A DNA stretch of 64,000 nt, from the NCBI RefSeq assembly GCF_008831285.2, contig NC_045139.1:35933706-35997705 (forward strand). The letters run 5' to 3'. A model generated the notes under the pieces. The model searched no databases. It was given only the letters and a program-made list of their open reading frames with translations, and had not been told where the DNA came from. Source of the DNA: Nymphaea colorata. Its lineage: Eukaryota; Streptophyta; Magnoliopsida; Nymphaeales; Nymphaeaceae. This document shows, piece by piece, positions 1-10,719 of this stretch. Each line of letters begins with the position of its first letter. Within the stretch, counting starts at the first letter, position 1. A program made the translations under genes and the position numbers.

Positions 1-172
1 TATCTCTCATCATTACGTCAGAGGGCTACCAACATTAATCCTAGAACACAACAACCAGATGTGAAGGAAATAAAGCAGAGGAATTTGTGCCTTACAAGGC
101 AGAACCTGATGCCGCGGGTTCCCCGCGGAAGGAAAAGGCAAAAAGCGCGACTGCAACCAGAAGAAGGTCTCT

Positions 173-232
173 CTCTCTCTCTCTATCCCTCTCCCTCTCC
201 CTCTCCCTCTCTCTCTTTCTCTCTGTGTTTGT
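173..232. repeat. (CT)n-rich microsatellite in the presumed leader
   Basis: A pyrimidine tract built mainly from CT and CCCTCT units, interrupted several times. CT-rich stretches near plant transcription starts are common, so it may lie in a core promoter or 5' leader, but the transcription start was not determined. Confidence 0.8.
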
Positions 233-1680
233 CTTTGCGTGCAGTATGCTGATTGACGCTATTGATAGGATGTTGCCGCTGAATTCCTGGCTCTCTGCAA
301 CTCTCTGCAACAAGAAGACCCGAAGGAGATAAAGGTTAGTTAAAGTTTCGCTTGGTTTTTTTTCTTCTCTTAATCTCTACTTGGTAGTAGTTTTGAGACG
401 ACGGCAGAATTACGTTCGATTCAACCGACTGATCTTCTCCGTCCGGTAGATGTACATGTAGGGCACGTTGAAAGATTGATTAATTTCACCTCTGTGCATG
501 AACTCATTAATTTAACCTCTATACATGAACCACTTGCGGCTGGGGCAGATTCAACTGGGCAAGCGACGAACATCGAATCGGAATAGTTAGTTGAAACCCA
601 GCGTTCAGACTTTTGTGTCTCCGTTTGATTTTCCCTGTACATAGTGGCACAGAGTGAAAGCCAAGGAACTTGAGTTCCCCAGTAAAGATCTAAACTCCTG
701 CATGGGCAGTGATAATTTGCTCTTTCTGTTGATCTATGCCATGATTTTGAGATTCCACTGCGGTCGATCGATCCTTGCTTAAACGCTGCTGGTTTTTCTT
801 CTTTTCCTTTTCTAGGAAGCAGGAGGAGCGCTGTGGAGAGGAACAGAGAGGTTGGGAGGAACCGTGATTTTGGGGAACTTGCGATATTCCTGGAATCTGG
901 TAAGCATGACAAAACATCGTATATCCAACTTTCCCTTCCTACAGTCTTTTCTCAAATATCAAGAGAGAAAAAGAAGACACCAATTTCTTGTTGATAAGGA
1001 AACACCAATTTCTTGTTGGTATTTGTGTACTTTGGGTAACATGATTCTATAAGTAAGTAGAGAGAAAATCCCAAATAGAACTAGAATCAAGGCTCTCTTC
1101 TTTCTCCATTTTTTTTCTGCTTTCAAGGTTTAAGGCTGCGTCGTGTCTTTAGAGACAGAGCTCCAACCAAAGGTAGAAGAAAAGAAACTCCAATGGGAGC
1201 AAATGCCGGTTGCACTCTAAGAACATGTGAACAAAGTAGAATCCAAAGCCACAAGGTTGAATCTGTTGGTCATGGCCCTACCTTAACCAAATAATTATAA
1301 CTAATCTATAGTTGAAAATACGCTGCATTATTAGGCTGGTGAAGAGTGAGTGGGGGAAACTGGTGCGTCTGGTCTTAATTGTTTATCTTTAACTTTCTCT
1401 TATTCTATTTCCCCCCTATGACAGCCCAATCACAAGGTAACATTAGGCTGTCTGCATTAAACAATGTTATCACAATAAGCCGTAAGGCCATCTGAACGAG
1501 TAAGCGATTCAGGAGCGTTACGAATCGGCTGATTCACCGATTCGATTCGGTAACTGAGTTTTCACAACACTGCGTGAAACCATCATGAGAGGATGAGAGT
1601 TGGAATTTAACACCATTACACAGGGCTTTGATTCGAAGCAATAAAACTTTTCATATCAAACACGTGCAACTCATAAAGAT

Positions 1681-1686
<6 letters not shown>

Positions 1687-1721
<35 letters not shown>
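1687..1721. repeat. (GA)n microsatellite
   Basis: An uninterrupted run of about 17 GA units inside AT-rich non-coding DNA upstream of the IQD coding region. Confidence 0.95.
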
Positions 1722-1722
<1 letters not shown>

Positions 1723-2370
1723 ACTCCATCTCCTATTCTTTTCCTTGGGGCATCGAACGGCTCGTTTGATGCATGTGAAGAAAAATGCATGGTAAAATTA
1801 TCACTGTACGGCATAGAGATTTTTTTCATGAAAAAAAGTTTGACTTAAAGAGGTCCGACTTTTTTGTGTGGGAACTTTTTCCCATTTCAAATAAAAAATG
1901 CATGGTAAAATTTCTTCTTTTTGATGTTTCAGGGTAAACCTTAAAAGACTTAAAAAAAAATCCACCGTTTTTCTTGTGCATCAAATCAAACAGGGTCTTA
2001 ATGAACATTTTTCACATCACAATTTCTTATTGAAATTAACTGTAGGTCTTTGTTGAGCAAAAAGATATTATTTAAACGTCGTGTCACTTTGTCGAGCCGA
2101 AGGTGGACCACTGCCCACTTAAGCAAGGACTCTAGGAATGGGGATAAGGGGGGTTTGCGGGCCTCTTTTATAGGGGTTTGGTTGTTAAAATCTTTCCCAC
2201 CCATAGACATGTAATACATCTTACTCATTTGGCAATGCTGTCTGAAATTCATGAAAACTTAATGAAACGAGGATAGAAGCAACAAAATATAGGACAATTG
2301 AAAGCCATCCTGAAGTTAGGCAATGGACAAATAAAGGAAAATTTTAGTTGTATAGTTCAACTTTGGATTA

Positions 2371-2538
2371 GAGCGGAGCCAAAAATTTTTCATGATGAGG
2401 GTCGAATTAAAGTTCTTAAATTTTGACAGGGGTCAAAATACAATTTTTCAAAATTTTTATATAAAAGAAGTAAAATTTTCTAAATTTATATGTTTTTTTT
2501 TTTAAATTGAGGTGGGGTGATGGGGCCCGACTCCGCCC
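2371..2538. repeat. Possible remnant of a short mobile element with GGCGGAGC-like ends
   Basis: The segment begins with GAGCGGAGCC and ends with GACTCCGCCCTT, which form an imperfect inverted pair around an AT-rich core. Related pieces occur near 44484 (GGGCGGAACC) and 49125-49300. No coding capacity or target-site duplication was established. This is a guess at a non-autonomous element or an LTR-derived scrap. Confidence 0.25.
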
Positions 2539-2912
2539 TTGAACATGCTTGACGTCCTTGTTCATACAACACTAAGTACGTGAAGAACGAACATGATTTA
2601 GAAAAGAGTTATTTGACAACCATAACAAATTGTTATTGTCTCATAAATTTACCAAAAATTCGGGTAAATTAGTTTAACACATTGTTTCATACACTCCTAT
2701 TTTTTTTTGGTAATTATTGAAACAATAACAATTTGTTAGACATGTGCAGTCCATGGGTCCGTTGTTGGCAGTCCGTCGTTTGCTGTCCGCGAAACGCAGC
2801 GTTCTGCGGACGGCGAAAACAAACACGAGCTTGATGTTGATGATGATTTGTGGTCTTGCAGTTGCAGGTTTGCTTTTGCGTTTGAAGCGGAAAGGAACAC
2901 GGATGCTAAGAT

Positions 2913-3118
2913 ATGGGCAAAAAGGGAAATTGGCTATCCCTGTTAAAGAGAGTCTTCATTCCTAGCTCCAGCGGCAAGACCGTCTCTACCGTGAATGCCT
3001 TGAATGTAAGCCACATTGAACTACTTTTTCGTGATTTTTTGCTTATAAAAAATGGCGGCTTATTGTGTTCGATTTCTGTTCCAATAGATGCTGAATAGAA
3101 AGAACAAACAAGGCCCTC

Positions 3119-3157
<39 letters not shown>

Positions 3158-3995
3158 ACAATTAAAATCAGTCAGTTGAGTTGCTAGGTGTTGCCTGATA
3201 ACTAAATATTTAAATGCATTGCTAAACACATTATAAACCGTGCTGCATCATAAACCGTTGCTAATGCTTCCAAAACAAGGTGTTTTCGGTGACATCTTTA
3301 AAAAATTTTGTCATCCGATTACATTCGATAGCCAGTTGATTTCAATTTCCATATATGTAATATATATAGATAGGTTCTCGCAGAGTTTGAAAATCGGCAG
3401 CTCCAAAGAAAAAGAAAAATAAAGAAACCATAGATAAAATTTTGTTAATGGACCATGATGAAGGTGTCTATAGGTGAAGCAATGAAGAGGAAGCAATTTA
3501 TGCAATGTAATTCCATAATTTAATACTGTAAACATTTTGATTCTCTCTTTTTTTCTCTTTGATCAATCTGGTTGGGGTGTCAGATTTTCTCTTTTCTTTT
3601 CGATTGCATTGAGTGATGTAATTGTTTTTACACCCTCAAATCAAACAAGGTGAAATATTTCCGCAAACAAATATTTCTTCTTCTTCTTGCTCGCTGAGAT
3701 AGATTTCTTCAACGTGAACTACTTTAGGTGCTCTGTAGCGAAGAACTTTTTCTTGAAATCTTTTTAGGCCCATCAAACGGCCTGTGTGGGGAAAGCTACA
3801 AGAATATGAAAATCTGCAACTTTTCAAAGGTGGTAGGTTGATGGTTTTGATTAAAGGAGATTCTTCTCAACATGCGATCGCTTTAATATGATTGGACAGC
3901 TCAGTCTCATGAGTCCTCATGTGGCACTGGCATTGGTATCTTCCAGACCATCTTTAGATATTCATGTAATCAACCAATTTAATATATATATATAT

Positions 3996-4040
<45 letters not shown>

Positions 4041-6755
4041 CAATGCTGCTAAATGTTGAATAGTTGTTAGTTGGTTAAAATTTAAAAAATTTATTACTAA
4101 AAAGACCATAAATGGTCGTTAAAGTCATTATAAACCCTCATCGTAACATAAATAAGCATTAGTACTAATGTTGTGACTTTTTAAACAATAAACTTGAAAT
4201 TTTCAGTATATATATATATAATAATTAGAATAATAAATAACTATGTAAATAATAAAAATAAAACTTTGATTGATTAATAACGATAGGGTTAGGGTTCTGT
4301 CACCTTGAAGCGGGTCTTTTTTTTTTCCTTCTGAACCGTTGGTATATATTAGACTTGATTGCCCACCATTTAGTCGAGATATTTCTAAGGCTACTGCATA
4401 AATGGATTTAAATTTTATAAGTGAAATAAACCAAGACAATTAACTTTAAAAACATTAAAAAGTTTAACCAACAAATTAGTTTTTTGTGCTTTTCTTATAA
4501 ATTAAGATTAGATCCCAAAAATGTTTAATCATTTGCAACTAAACAAGAAGCTCTGAACTGCACAGGTAAGTTGTCAGTCAGTTCATTTTTTTTTAAAAAT
4601 ACTTTACATTTATCGTCTCTGAACTCTCTGTTATGTTGCTTGGATAATTGAGGTCACTGAAAGCAAAGTCCACGTACTTTCCAGTGTTAATATTTCAAAA
4701 TTATACGTATGTGGGTATGTCAAGAGTGATGAATTTTTGTCCACCATTGAATGTTAGCCAAAAAAGAATCCCATAGATGAAATCAAGAAAGTTCTTTCTG
4801 CTAAGAGTAAACTTCTGCATAATTTCAACTGCATTTTTATATTTTAAATGGATATAACCAATAGATTATTCCTACTAGAAAAATAGCTTAAATCACATAA
4901 CCTGGTCAAACCCAGCGTTGATTTTCTCCCACAGGCCTTGTACAATTGAAGGAGATCAATCATGATTCATGCCACTTTACTAATCATATTAGCAGCCGCA
5001 TGGCTTAGAATATTCGTATTTCTCTTTGACATTCTTCGGAAGCACCGCTTCAAATTTGAGTTTGTGTTGAAGAAAATACTATGGCAAACATATCTATTCA
5101 CATTTATGCACATCATCATCCATGACATTCATGTTTATCTGTAGTTGAAACTCTCAAGTAACTGCGCTGGCAGGATCTTGTTTAGTTTGATCTGGACAAT
5201 ACAAATTAATATGATGAAAAAGAAGTTACGTGTAACATAGAAAACACAGTTGCAGAATTGTTCCATCTCAGTTGTTTTGTGTCCTGGTGGTCTCAACTTA
5301 AACAAGTAAACAGCACATGAAATCAACAAGAAACTAACATGGCGAGTCGGAGTGCATCAGGTGAAGCCAGAGGAAGCGGCGAAGGAGAGAAAGAAGTGGG
5401 GGTTTGTGAAGCTGAAGCATAATGGACCAAGTAGCATCGAGAAGATACTGCAAGAGGCAGAGAGGGAAGGGCGCGTCGCCTCCACGGTCGTTGCTGCCAA
5501 GGTAGAAGAAGAAAAGCGGCCACCACCTCCCCCAAGTTCCCGTCGCAGAGCTGCCGAAGTTCAGCAGGCACCCCGTCCAAATTCTAACCACAGAGATGCT
5601 GAGCAGCAGCAGCAGCAGCAGCAGCAGGGTTCACCACAACACACTCGCCAACCCAAAGCGGCTGAGGAATTCGTGCATTCTGCGGCCCGCCCAAATTCTT
5701 ACACCAAAGTAGCCGGACCCTCGAGCCAACATGCAGCAGCCATCAAAATCCAGACAGCTTTTAGAGGTTACCTGGTAAATAGATGAGGCCACTGTACTAA
5801 CTTTCTTCCTATATATACCATAATCCCTGCATTGCCTTTCCTCCCAATCGTTTCCCCAACTTCAACTTAGAATGTTATCAAATGGCTTGGATCATAGAAG
5901 GGCAAGTGGGCACACGCATTCTCTTCTCTAATGGCGGTTTGGTTAAATGTTGCAGGCAAGAAGAAGCTTTCGAGCAATCAAGGGCCTCATAAGGCTTCAG
6001 AGCATGCTGAAGAGCCCAAATGTGCTCCGCCAAACTATGAACACCATGAAATGTATGCAACAGCTTGTCAGGGTCCAAACGGAGATCAACGCGAGGAGGC
6101 TGCAGATGCTTGAGAGCCCGAAGGTCTTCAACAGCCAATCCCTTCAGAAGAACGAGACAGAGCTTGAGCTGGTAAGCGCCTCATCCAGTTTTGGCTTTCT
6201 TGGCCTATGCAAAATCCACTCCAGATGCGAACAAAAATACACACCACTTTCTTTTTTAAGATAAATCGTCTGAATTTTTTAGCTTTTAAACTTGTTTTAC
6301 ATTTACAGAAACAAGTCTTTAAACATGTAGATCACGTCTCCATTAGTTTTTGTAAGGTGGTGCTAAAACTAGTCCTACATGTACATATATATATATTTAA
6401 TGGCACAGCACCTACATCCCCTTAAAGTTTATTTCAAACAAGTTTTAGATCATGGATTATGGTGTAACTATGGGAGTTTTAATATCTTAGGAAATCAGTG
6501 TGCAAAATTTGCCAATCTTTAAGAATGGAATTCATGTGTTTATGAATGGTTTTCACAACATACCAACAAAGAAGCAGGAAAGAACTGTCTATCGTCTTTT
6601 GAACTCTTGGGGCAGCCTTCCATTGGATAGAGGAAACATAACGGGAACAGCTTGGGTAGACAACCCTCTCTCTCTCTCTCTCTCCCCCCCTCCCTCTCTC
6701 TCTCGCTCGGTAGCTCTCTTTGGATAGAGGCAACATAATGGCAATAGTTTGGAAA

Positions 6756-6787
<32 letters not shown>

Positions 6788-7992
6788 CCCCTTTCCGTCT
6801 CTCTTGAAATCTTAATTAAAAGCAATTGTTTTGTTGAACTAACGAAATTCTAAATGTGCTTCAGTCCAGAAGCAATCTCCAAGAAGACTGGGATTATAGC
6901 GTTTTGACAAAAGAGGAGACTGATACAAGGGTGCAGCGGAAGGTAGAGGCCACCATTCACAGAGAAAGAGCCCTGGCTTACGCATATTCTCACCAGGTAC
7001 TGTGCCTCCACCTAGAGACCTCATCGACGTGTATGAATAATTGTAGATTAAAAGCTAATATTTGTCTTCTGCATTTTCGAGTAGCATTCTTAAATACTAA
7101 CCAAGTATGAAGTTCAGACCTGATGATATACATGATCTGTACCTCAAGAATGCATATACTAAGATGTCTTCTCTAATTCTTAACTAGTATTATGCATGAG
7201 ATCAGATCAGTCTTGGTGCTGTATATGTGTATTTGCTACACATACAAGCTATAGTTTTCATATGAATTTGAGAGCATGGTTGTAAGATTTTTTGTTGTCA
7301 TCACTTCCCCTGCTTTTCATTAGGCATCTAAAGGCATGTCGAAGTCTGCTCAAGCATTGATCATGGAACTCAGATCAGCAAAGCTCCCGTGGGGTTGGAA
7401 CTGGATCGAGCAACAGGCCTCAAATCAAACACCTGATCGCCTGGCAACCAGTGGCAATCCAAAACTTGCTTCAGTCAATGTTAGGCCCACTTCAAGTGGT
7501 TCCAGGCGCACATCGCTGGCCTTCGAACCAAGCTTAGATGAGCCTACACCAAGATATTCAAGATCTCCCCTAGGCATTAGGAGTGCAAAAGGTCCAAAGC
7601 CAGCATCTGTGGATGGCTCACCTTGGCACAGACATCACAGAGTTGTTGCAGCCACACCATTGAGGGATGATGAGAGCATGACAAGCTGCCCCCCACTTGC
7701 TAGTCCCAATTACATGGTGCCCACTATTTCAGCCAAGGCCAAGATCAGATCCCAAGTCAGTCCAAGTGCCAAGTCTCAAGGTCTGGAGCCTACCAAGCGC
7801 AGACTGAGCTTCGCCTCGGCTAGGAGCCCATTTAGCTCACTTAGTTGGGGCAAGGGTTCCATCTTCACCAGCAAGGAGGCTAACTCTCGTGGGCCGCTTG
7901 GGTTAAACATGGGCATGCATTCCCCAGGAAGACTAAGTATCGACTCAACCATGTCTTTGCCTGTGGGAGTTGGGAGGAAGTCCTTTAGATGA
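2913..7992 (+). CDS. IQ67-domain protein, IQD13/IQD14-like (calmodulin-binding, microtubule-associated)
   Basis: The coding exons are 2913-3005, 5361-5774, 5956-6171, 6865-6996 and 7324-7992, all phase 0, giving 507 aa. The start is fixed by the family N-terminus MGKKGNWLSLLKR. Exon 2 carries KERKKWGF and PSSIEKIL, proline-rich sequence, eight glutamines from a CAG run (residues 113-120) and the IQ motif IKIQTAFRGYL. The phase-0 intron inside the IQ67 domain (after residue 169) is the position conserved across the IQD family. Exon 3 completes IQ67 with ARRSFRAIKGLIRLQ and VRVQTEINARR. The last exon holds the C-terminal DUF4005 region (DDESMTSCPP, SAKAKIR) and ends IDSTMSLPVGVGRKSFR, as in the IQD13/14 clade. 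Family members bind calmodulin and associate with microtubules; Arabidopsis IQD13 shapes secondary-wall pits in xylem. The first intron (2355 bp) and its acceptor CATCAG| (weak pyrimidine tract) are the least certain parts. Confidence 0.92.
3122..3155. repeat. (TA)n microsatellite in IQD intron 1
   Basis: A near-perfect run of TA units in the first coding intron of the IQD gene. Confidence 0.95.
3981..4038. repeat. Compound (AT)n-(GA)n microsatellite in IQD intron 1
   Basis: A run of eight AT units, a four-base joint, then about 19 GA units. The rest of this 2.3 kb intron is AT-rich with no coding signal seen. Confidence 0.95.
6620..6787. repeat. Tandem duplication of about 97 bp with (CT)n tails in IQD intron 3
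   Basis: TTGGATAGAGGAAACATAA at 6623 recurs as TTGGATAGAGGCAACATAA at 6720. Each copy is followed by similar sequence and a (CT)n tract (about 6666-6703 and 6760-6786). The repeat lies inside the IQD intron between 6172 and 6864. Confidence 0.8.
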
Positions 7993-9085
7993 TTGTGTGT
8001 CTCTGTTTTGATTTATTTTCTTTCATTAATTTTCTTTCATTTTTTTTCTTCTAGCTGATCTTAGATGAACACAGGTGAATGTTCTACGATGTTCTTTGAT
8101 CAGGACCAGCTTATATGTTTTCCTTAACATGTTCTGACCACCCATCTGGGGCGTCCGAACTGTGTGTTGGGCCGAACATAGAAGCTGGTGACTTTGATCA
8201 ATGTTGATACAACAAGAGTGGGTTCTGTGAAATCACTATGTTTGAAAATAACTTGTGGTTTGTACCTATTATTATTTTTTTACAAAAAACTCGGTGGATT
8301 TGTGGTGCATGTGCTGTTGTAACGACTGGTGGATAATGCAAAGCTGGACAGTTGATTTAAAACTCTGATTTTTCTTGTCATTGTACATTGGTTAGCAAGT
8401 GAGTGCTGATTTTATGACAGAGAGAATGACGGCAGCAGTGCAGCAGAAAAAATGTCACGGGTAACAAATTAACAACGCCGCATCATGCCTTCACATGCAC
8501 AGATGCACAGAGCGTGTGAAAATACATGATAATTAATGCACAGATATCGCTGCTTCAGAACACATCCCAAGAAAGCTAGTTTAAATGCTAACCAGATTAA
8601 CTTTTCAAATGCCTCATACATGGTTAAGAGCAACTATCCGGTACTTGCAACTTACTCAGTTGTAACCTACAAAAAATAACTCGTTGCACTGAAGCAAATA
8701 TGAATGAGTTTTCTACTAATACTGCTGCCACACGACTGCTTGCAGAAGGAAAACACTGCGCAAGTTGATACACGTAGGCCAGCATTAACCTATAGTAAAC
8801 ATTTCTTGTTTTCCCCTTGTTTTCATGAACAACAGGACTGTGCCTGGCCCAACAAATTGTGTGCGGTCCTTACGAACAACACTCTCCAAATAACCCTCTT
8901 TCTTTGCAATTGTGAGAATATCTTGGGGAGAAGATATTTTATGAGAAAATCACTCTTTTCTAAAGAAAGGTGGTAGGACCTTTAACACAACCTCATACTG
9001 TGCTTCTACTGTAACAAGGTGAAGCCTGGTCAAGTCGTTTTATTTTGTTCTTGTTGCAAGCTAGCTATTGGCTAGCTCCGGACGA

Positions 9086-9427
9086 CTAGTTCGTTATATA
9101 TAAAGAAGTTGAACTCTTCTTATTTGCAAGCCTTTTCTGGCTTACTTTTTTGTCAACGAAGATTCTTTTTCTAAGACTCCTCCGATGTGTACTATTCGAC
9201 TCTTTCAGTATCTGTCTCAGTGAACTTGACACTGTCCTAGAATGCTTGTGCTTAGCTCTCTTGAGAACTTTGCTGATGATGCAAGCCTTCTTTAGGGCAT
9301 TATTGTTAGAGTCCTTGTTAATTTTTCCATAAAAATGGTAAGCAGAACAGAAAGGCGAAAAGAGGTCAATAAGAGGATTATCAGAGCCAGAGTTATAAAC
9401 GTAGAATTGAGACCAAACAAGTAACAT
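9086..9427 (-). CDS. Uncharacterised lysine/arginine-rich ORF, 113 aa, doubtful
   Basis: The ORF reads ATG to stop on the - strand. It is basic and serine-rich in its C-terminal half (for example KVLKRAKHKHSRTVSSSLRQ). I do not recognise the family. It could be an exon of an unannotated - strand gene divergent from bL31, whose first exon might be the small ORF at 10388-10492, or simply a chance ORF. I saw no clear acceptor or donor joining the two. It is listed because amino-acid composition and codon pattern look less random than in neighbouring ORFs. Confidence 0.18.
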   Translation of the reverse strand: MLLVWSQFYVYNSGSDNPLIDLFSPFCSAYHFYGKINKDSNNNALKKACIISKVLKRAKHKHSRTVSSSLRQILKESNSTHRRSLRKRIFVDKKVSQKRLANKKSSTSLYITN

Positions 9428-10387
9428 GGTTCACTAATAAAAGTAGCATGGCAGGAGAGAATAACTTCACTACTTAATGAAGAAAAATGTTCGAACTATC
9501 GCAGTACTGAAGACTTCTCATTAACGTATCCAATGTTGGATTGCTGGACGCCCAACACCCAAACTACTTCGCAATTCGATAACCAAGCAACAAAGCTAAG
9601 AGGATGAGATTTTTTTTTGTAGCTAAAACATACATTACATTCTCTGTCAGAAAGATGGAAATGGTGGATCACTGGGCAAAAAGAACAAATGGGAAGGCCA
9701 CATGCTTACTAAGTTATTATGCTTCCTCTGAAACACTTTGTGTCAACCTGCAACAAGGCTTGATCCTCAGATGGCAACACCAAGCTGAATCTATCAACCT
9801 TTTTCATATCAGCTTAAAGTTCAACAGAGAATAGATCATTTCCTGCAACCACGTCGTGAATGGAGATATCAACGTTGGCTAAACTCCTTCTCTTCCATAT
9901 ACACCTATAACCTTTTCAGGCATCATTTCTCGTTTTTTCTGTACAAATCTAACATACATTCTAGTCAGCCCAGTAATCTCAAATGTGCGTTAATGATGGA
10001 GAATACAAATATTATAGCTGCTTGAAGTTGCATCATTTATTTCACAATCTAAACGGCAAAAAGGCAGAACTTCTGGTAAAAATACCCTATCAAAACACAA
10101 ATATATAAACTTAGATAACTCATTCGAAGATAACACTGAAAACTCAGATGTAAAAAGCAAAATACCAACATATGGCAGCCCGTTGAAAATTCTAAAATGA
10201 CAGCTAAAACTTAGACTTTCCAATGCAACTAGTGCTTGCAGAACTATGAAAACTGAAACCATTTTCTTTTGCCGCGGGTAGATCAAATAAAAGTTTTATT
10301 AGTCTCGATTAGTTCAACCTGAAAAGAATCTGTAACATGCTAATTTCCCATCAGAAATTGCATCAAGTAGCTACTTACTACGGTGAG

Positions 10388-10492
10388 CTAGACATTTTTT
10401 CGAGGCAAACGATGACCAAGAAGTTCAGTAAAGCTACTCCACAATACTGCTGATGTTGCTTTCTGCTCGTCTCCGTTTCCTGAATCTTCCAT
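10388..10492 (-). CDS. Small uncharacterised ORF, 34 aa, doubtful
   Basis: The - strand ORF starts MEDSGNGDEQKATSAVLW and ends LPRKNV before TAG, with an in-frame stop shortly upstream of the ATG. It sits about 230 bp before the presumed bL31 leader, in divergent orientation. The composition resembles the start of a real protein, but the length is too short to judge. A GTAAGT donor just past the stop (about 10372-10377, read on the - strand) would place the stop inside the exon. Confidence 0.2.
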   Translation of the reverse strand: MEDSGNGDEQKATSAVLWSSFTELLGHRLPRKNV

Positions 10493-10719
10493 AAATCTTG
10501 GAGTGACTGCTTATTGCTATTTCCAGTTCTCCTACAGCTTCCCGTTCTCACTTCCCACTATCAACTGCGGTTTCTATGTTGCGTTTTCTGTTCATGTGGA
10601 ATTAAATTTAAATTTAAATTTCTGAAATTAACCACGTCCCAACAAACGCGGCAGGCTTATGGGGCGGATCCAGAATTGAAAGCCCGGAACTAAAATCCCA
10701 CCCGTTGAACTGCAACTTA

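Larger units (their letters stand above)
1..2912 (+). other. Probable promoter and non-coding leader exons of the IQD gene
   Basis: No protein-coding exon was recognised before position 2913. Splice-like signals suggest untranslated leader exons. One could end at 334, with donor AAAG|GTTAGT. A second would run 816-899, with a strong pyrimidine tract before the acceptor TTTTCTAG| and donor ATCTG|GTAAGC. A third would begin at 2862 or 2868 after TCTTGCAG(TTGCAG)| and contain the start codon at 2913. Several ORFs here on both strands lack family features and look like chance. The assignment to the IQD gene rests only on position and splice signals. Between 900 and 2860 I see AT-rich DNA, a (GA)n run and a possible short element remnant near 2371-2538. 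Confidence 0.4.
7993..10719. other. IQD 3' end and intergenic DNA
   Basis: The IQD 3' untranslated region probably occupies the first few hundred bases after the stop. The rest is mixed AT-rich sequence without a recognised gene. Two - strand ORFs, at 9086-9427 and 10388-10492, look slightly protein-like and are listed separately at low confidence. The right end is the presumed promoter of the bL31 gene. Confidence 0.6.

Noticed and set aside
421..912. 163-aa - strand ORF in the left edge region
   Set aside because: No domain or codon pattern. It crosses a segment with good + strand splice sites that fits a leader exon of the IQD gene.
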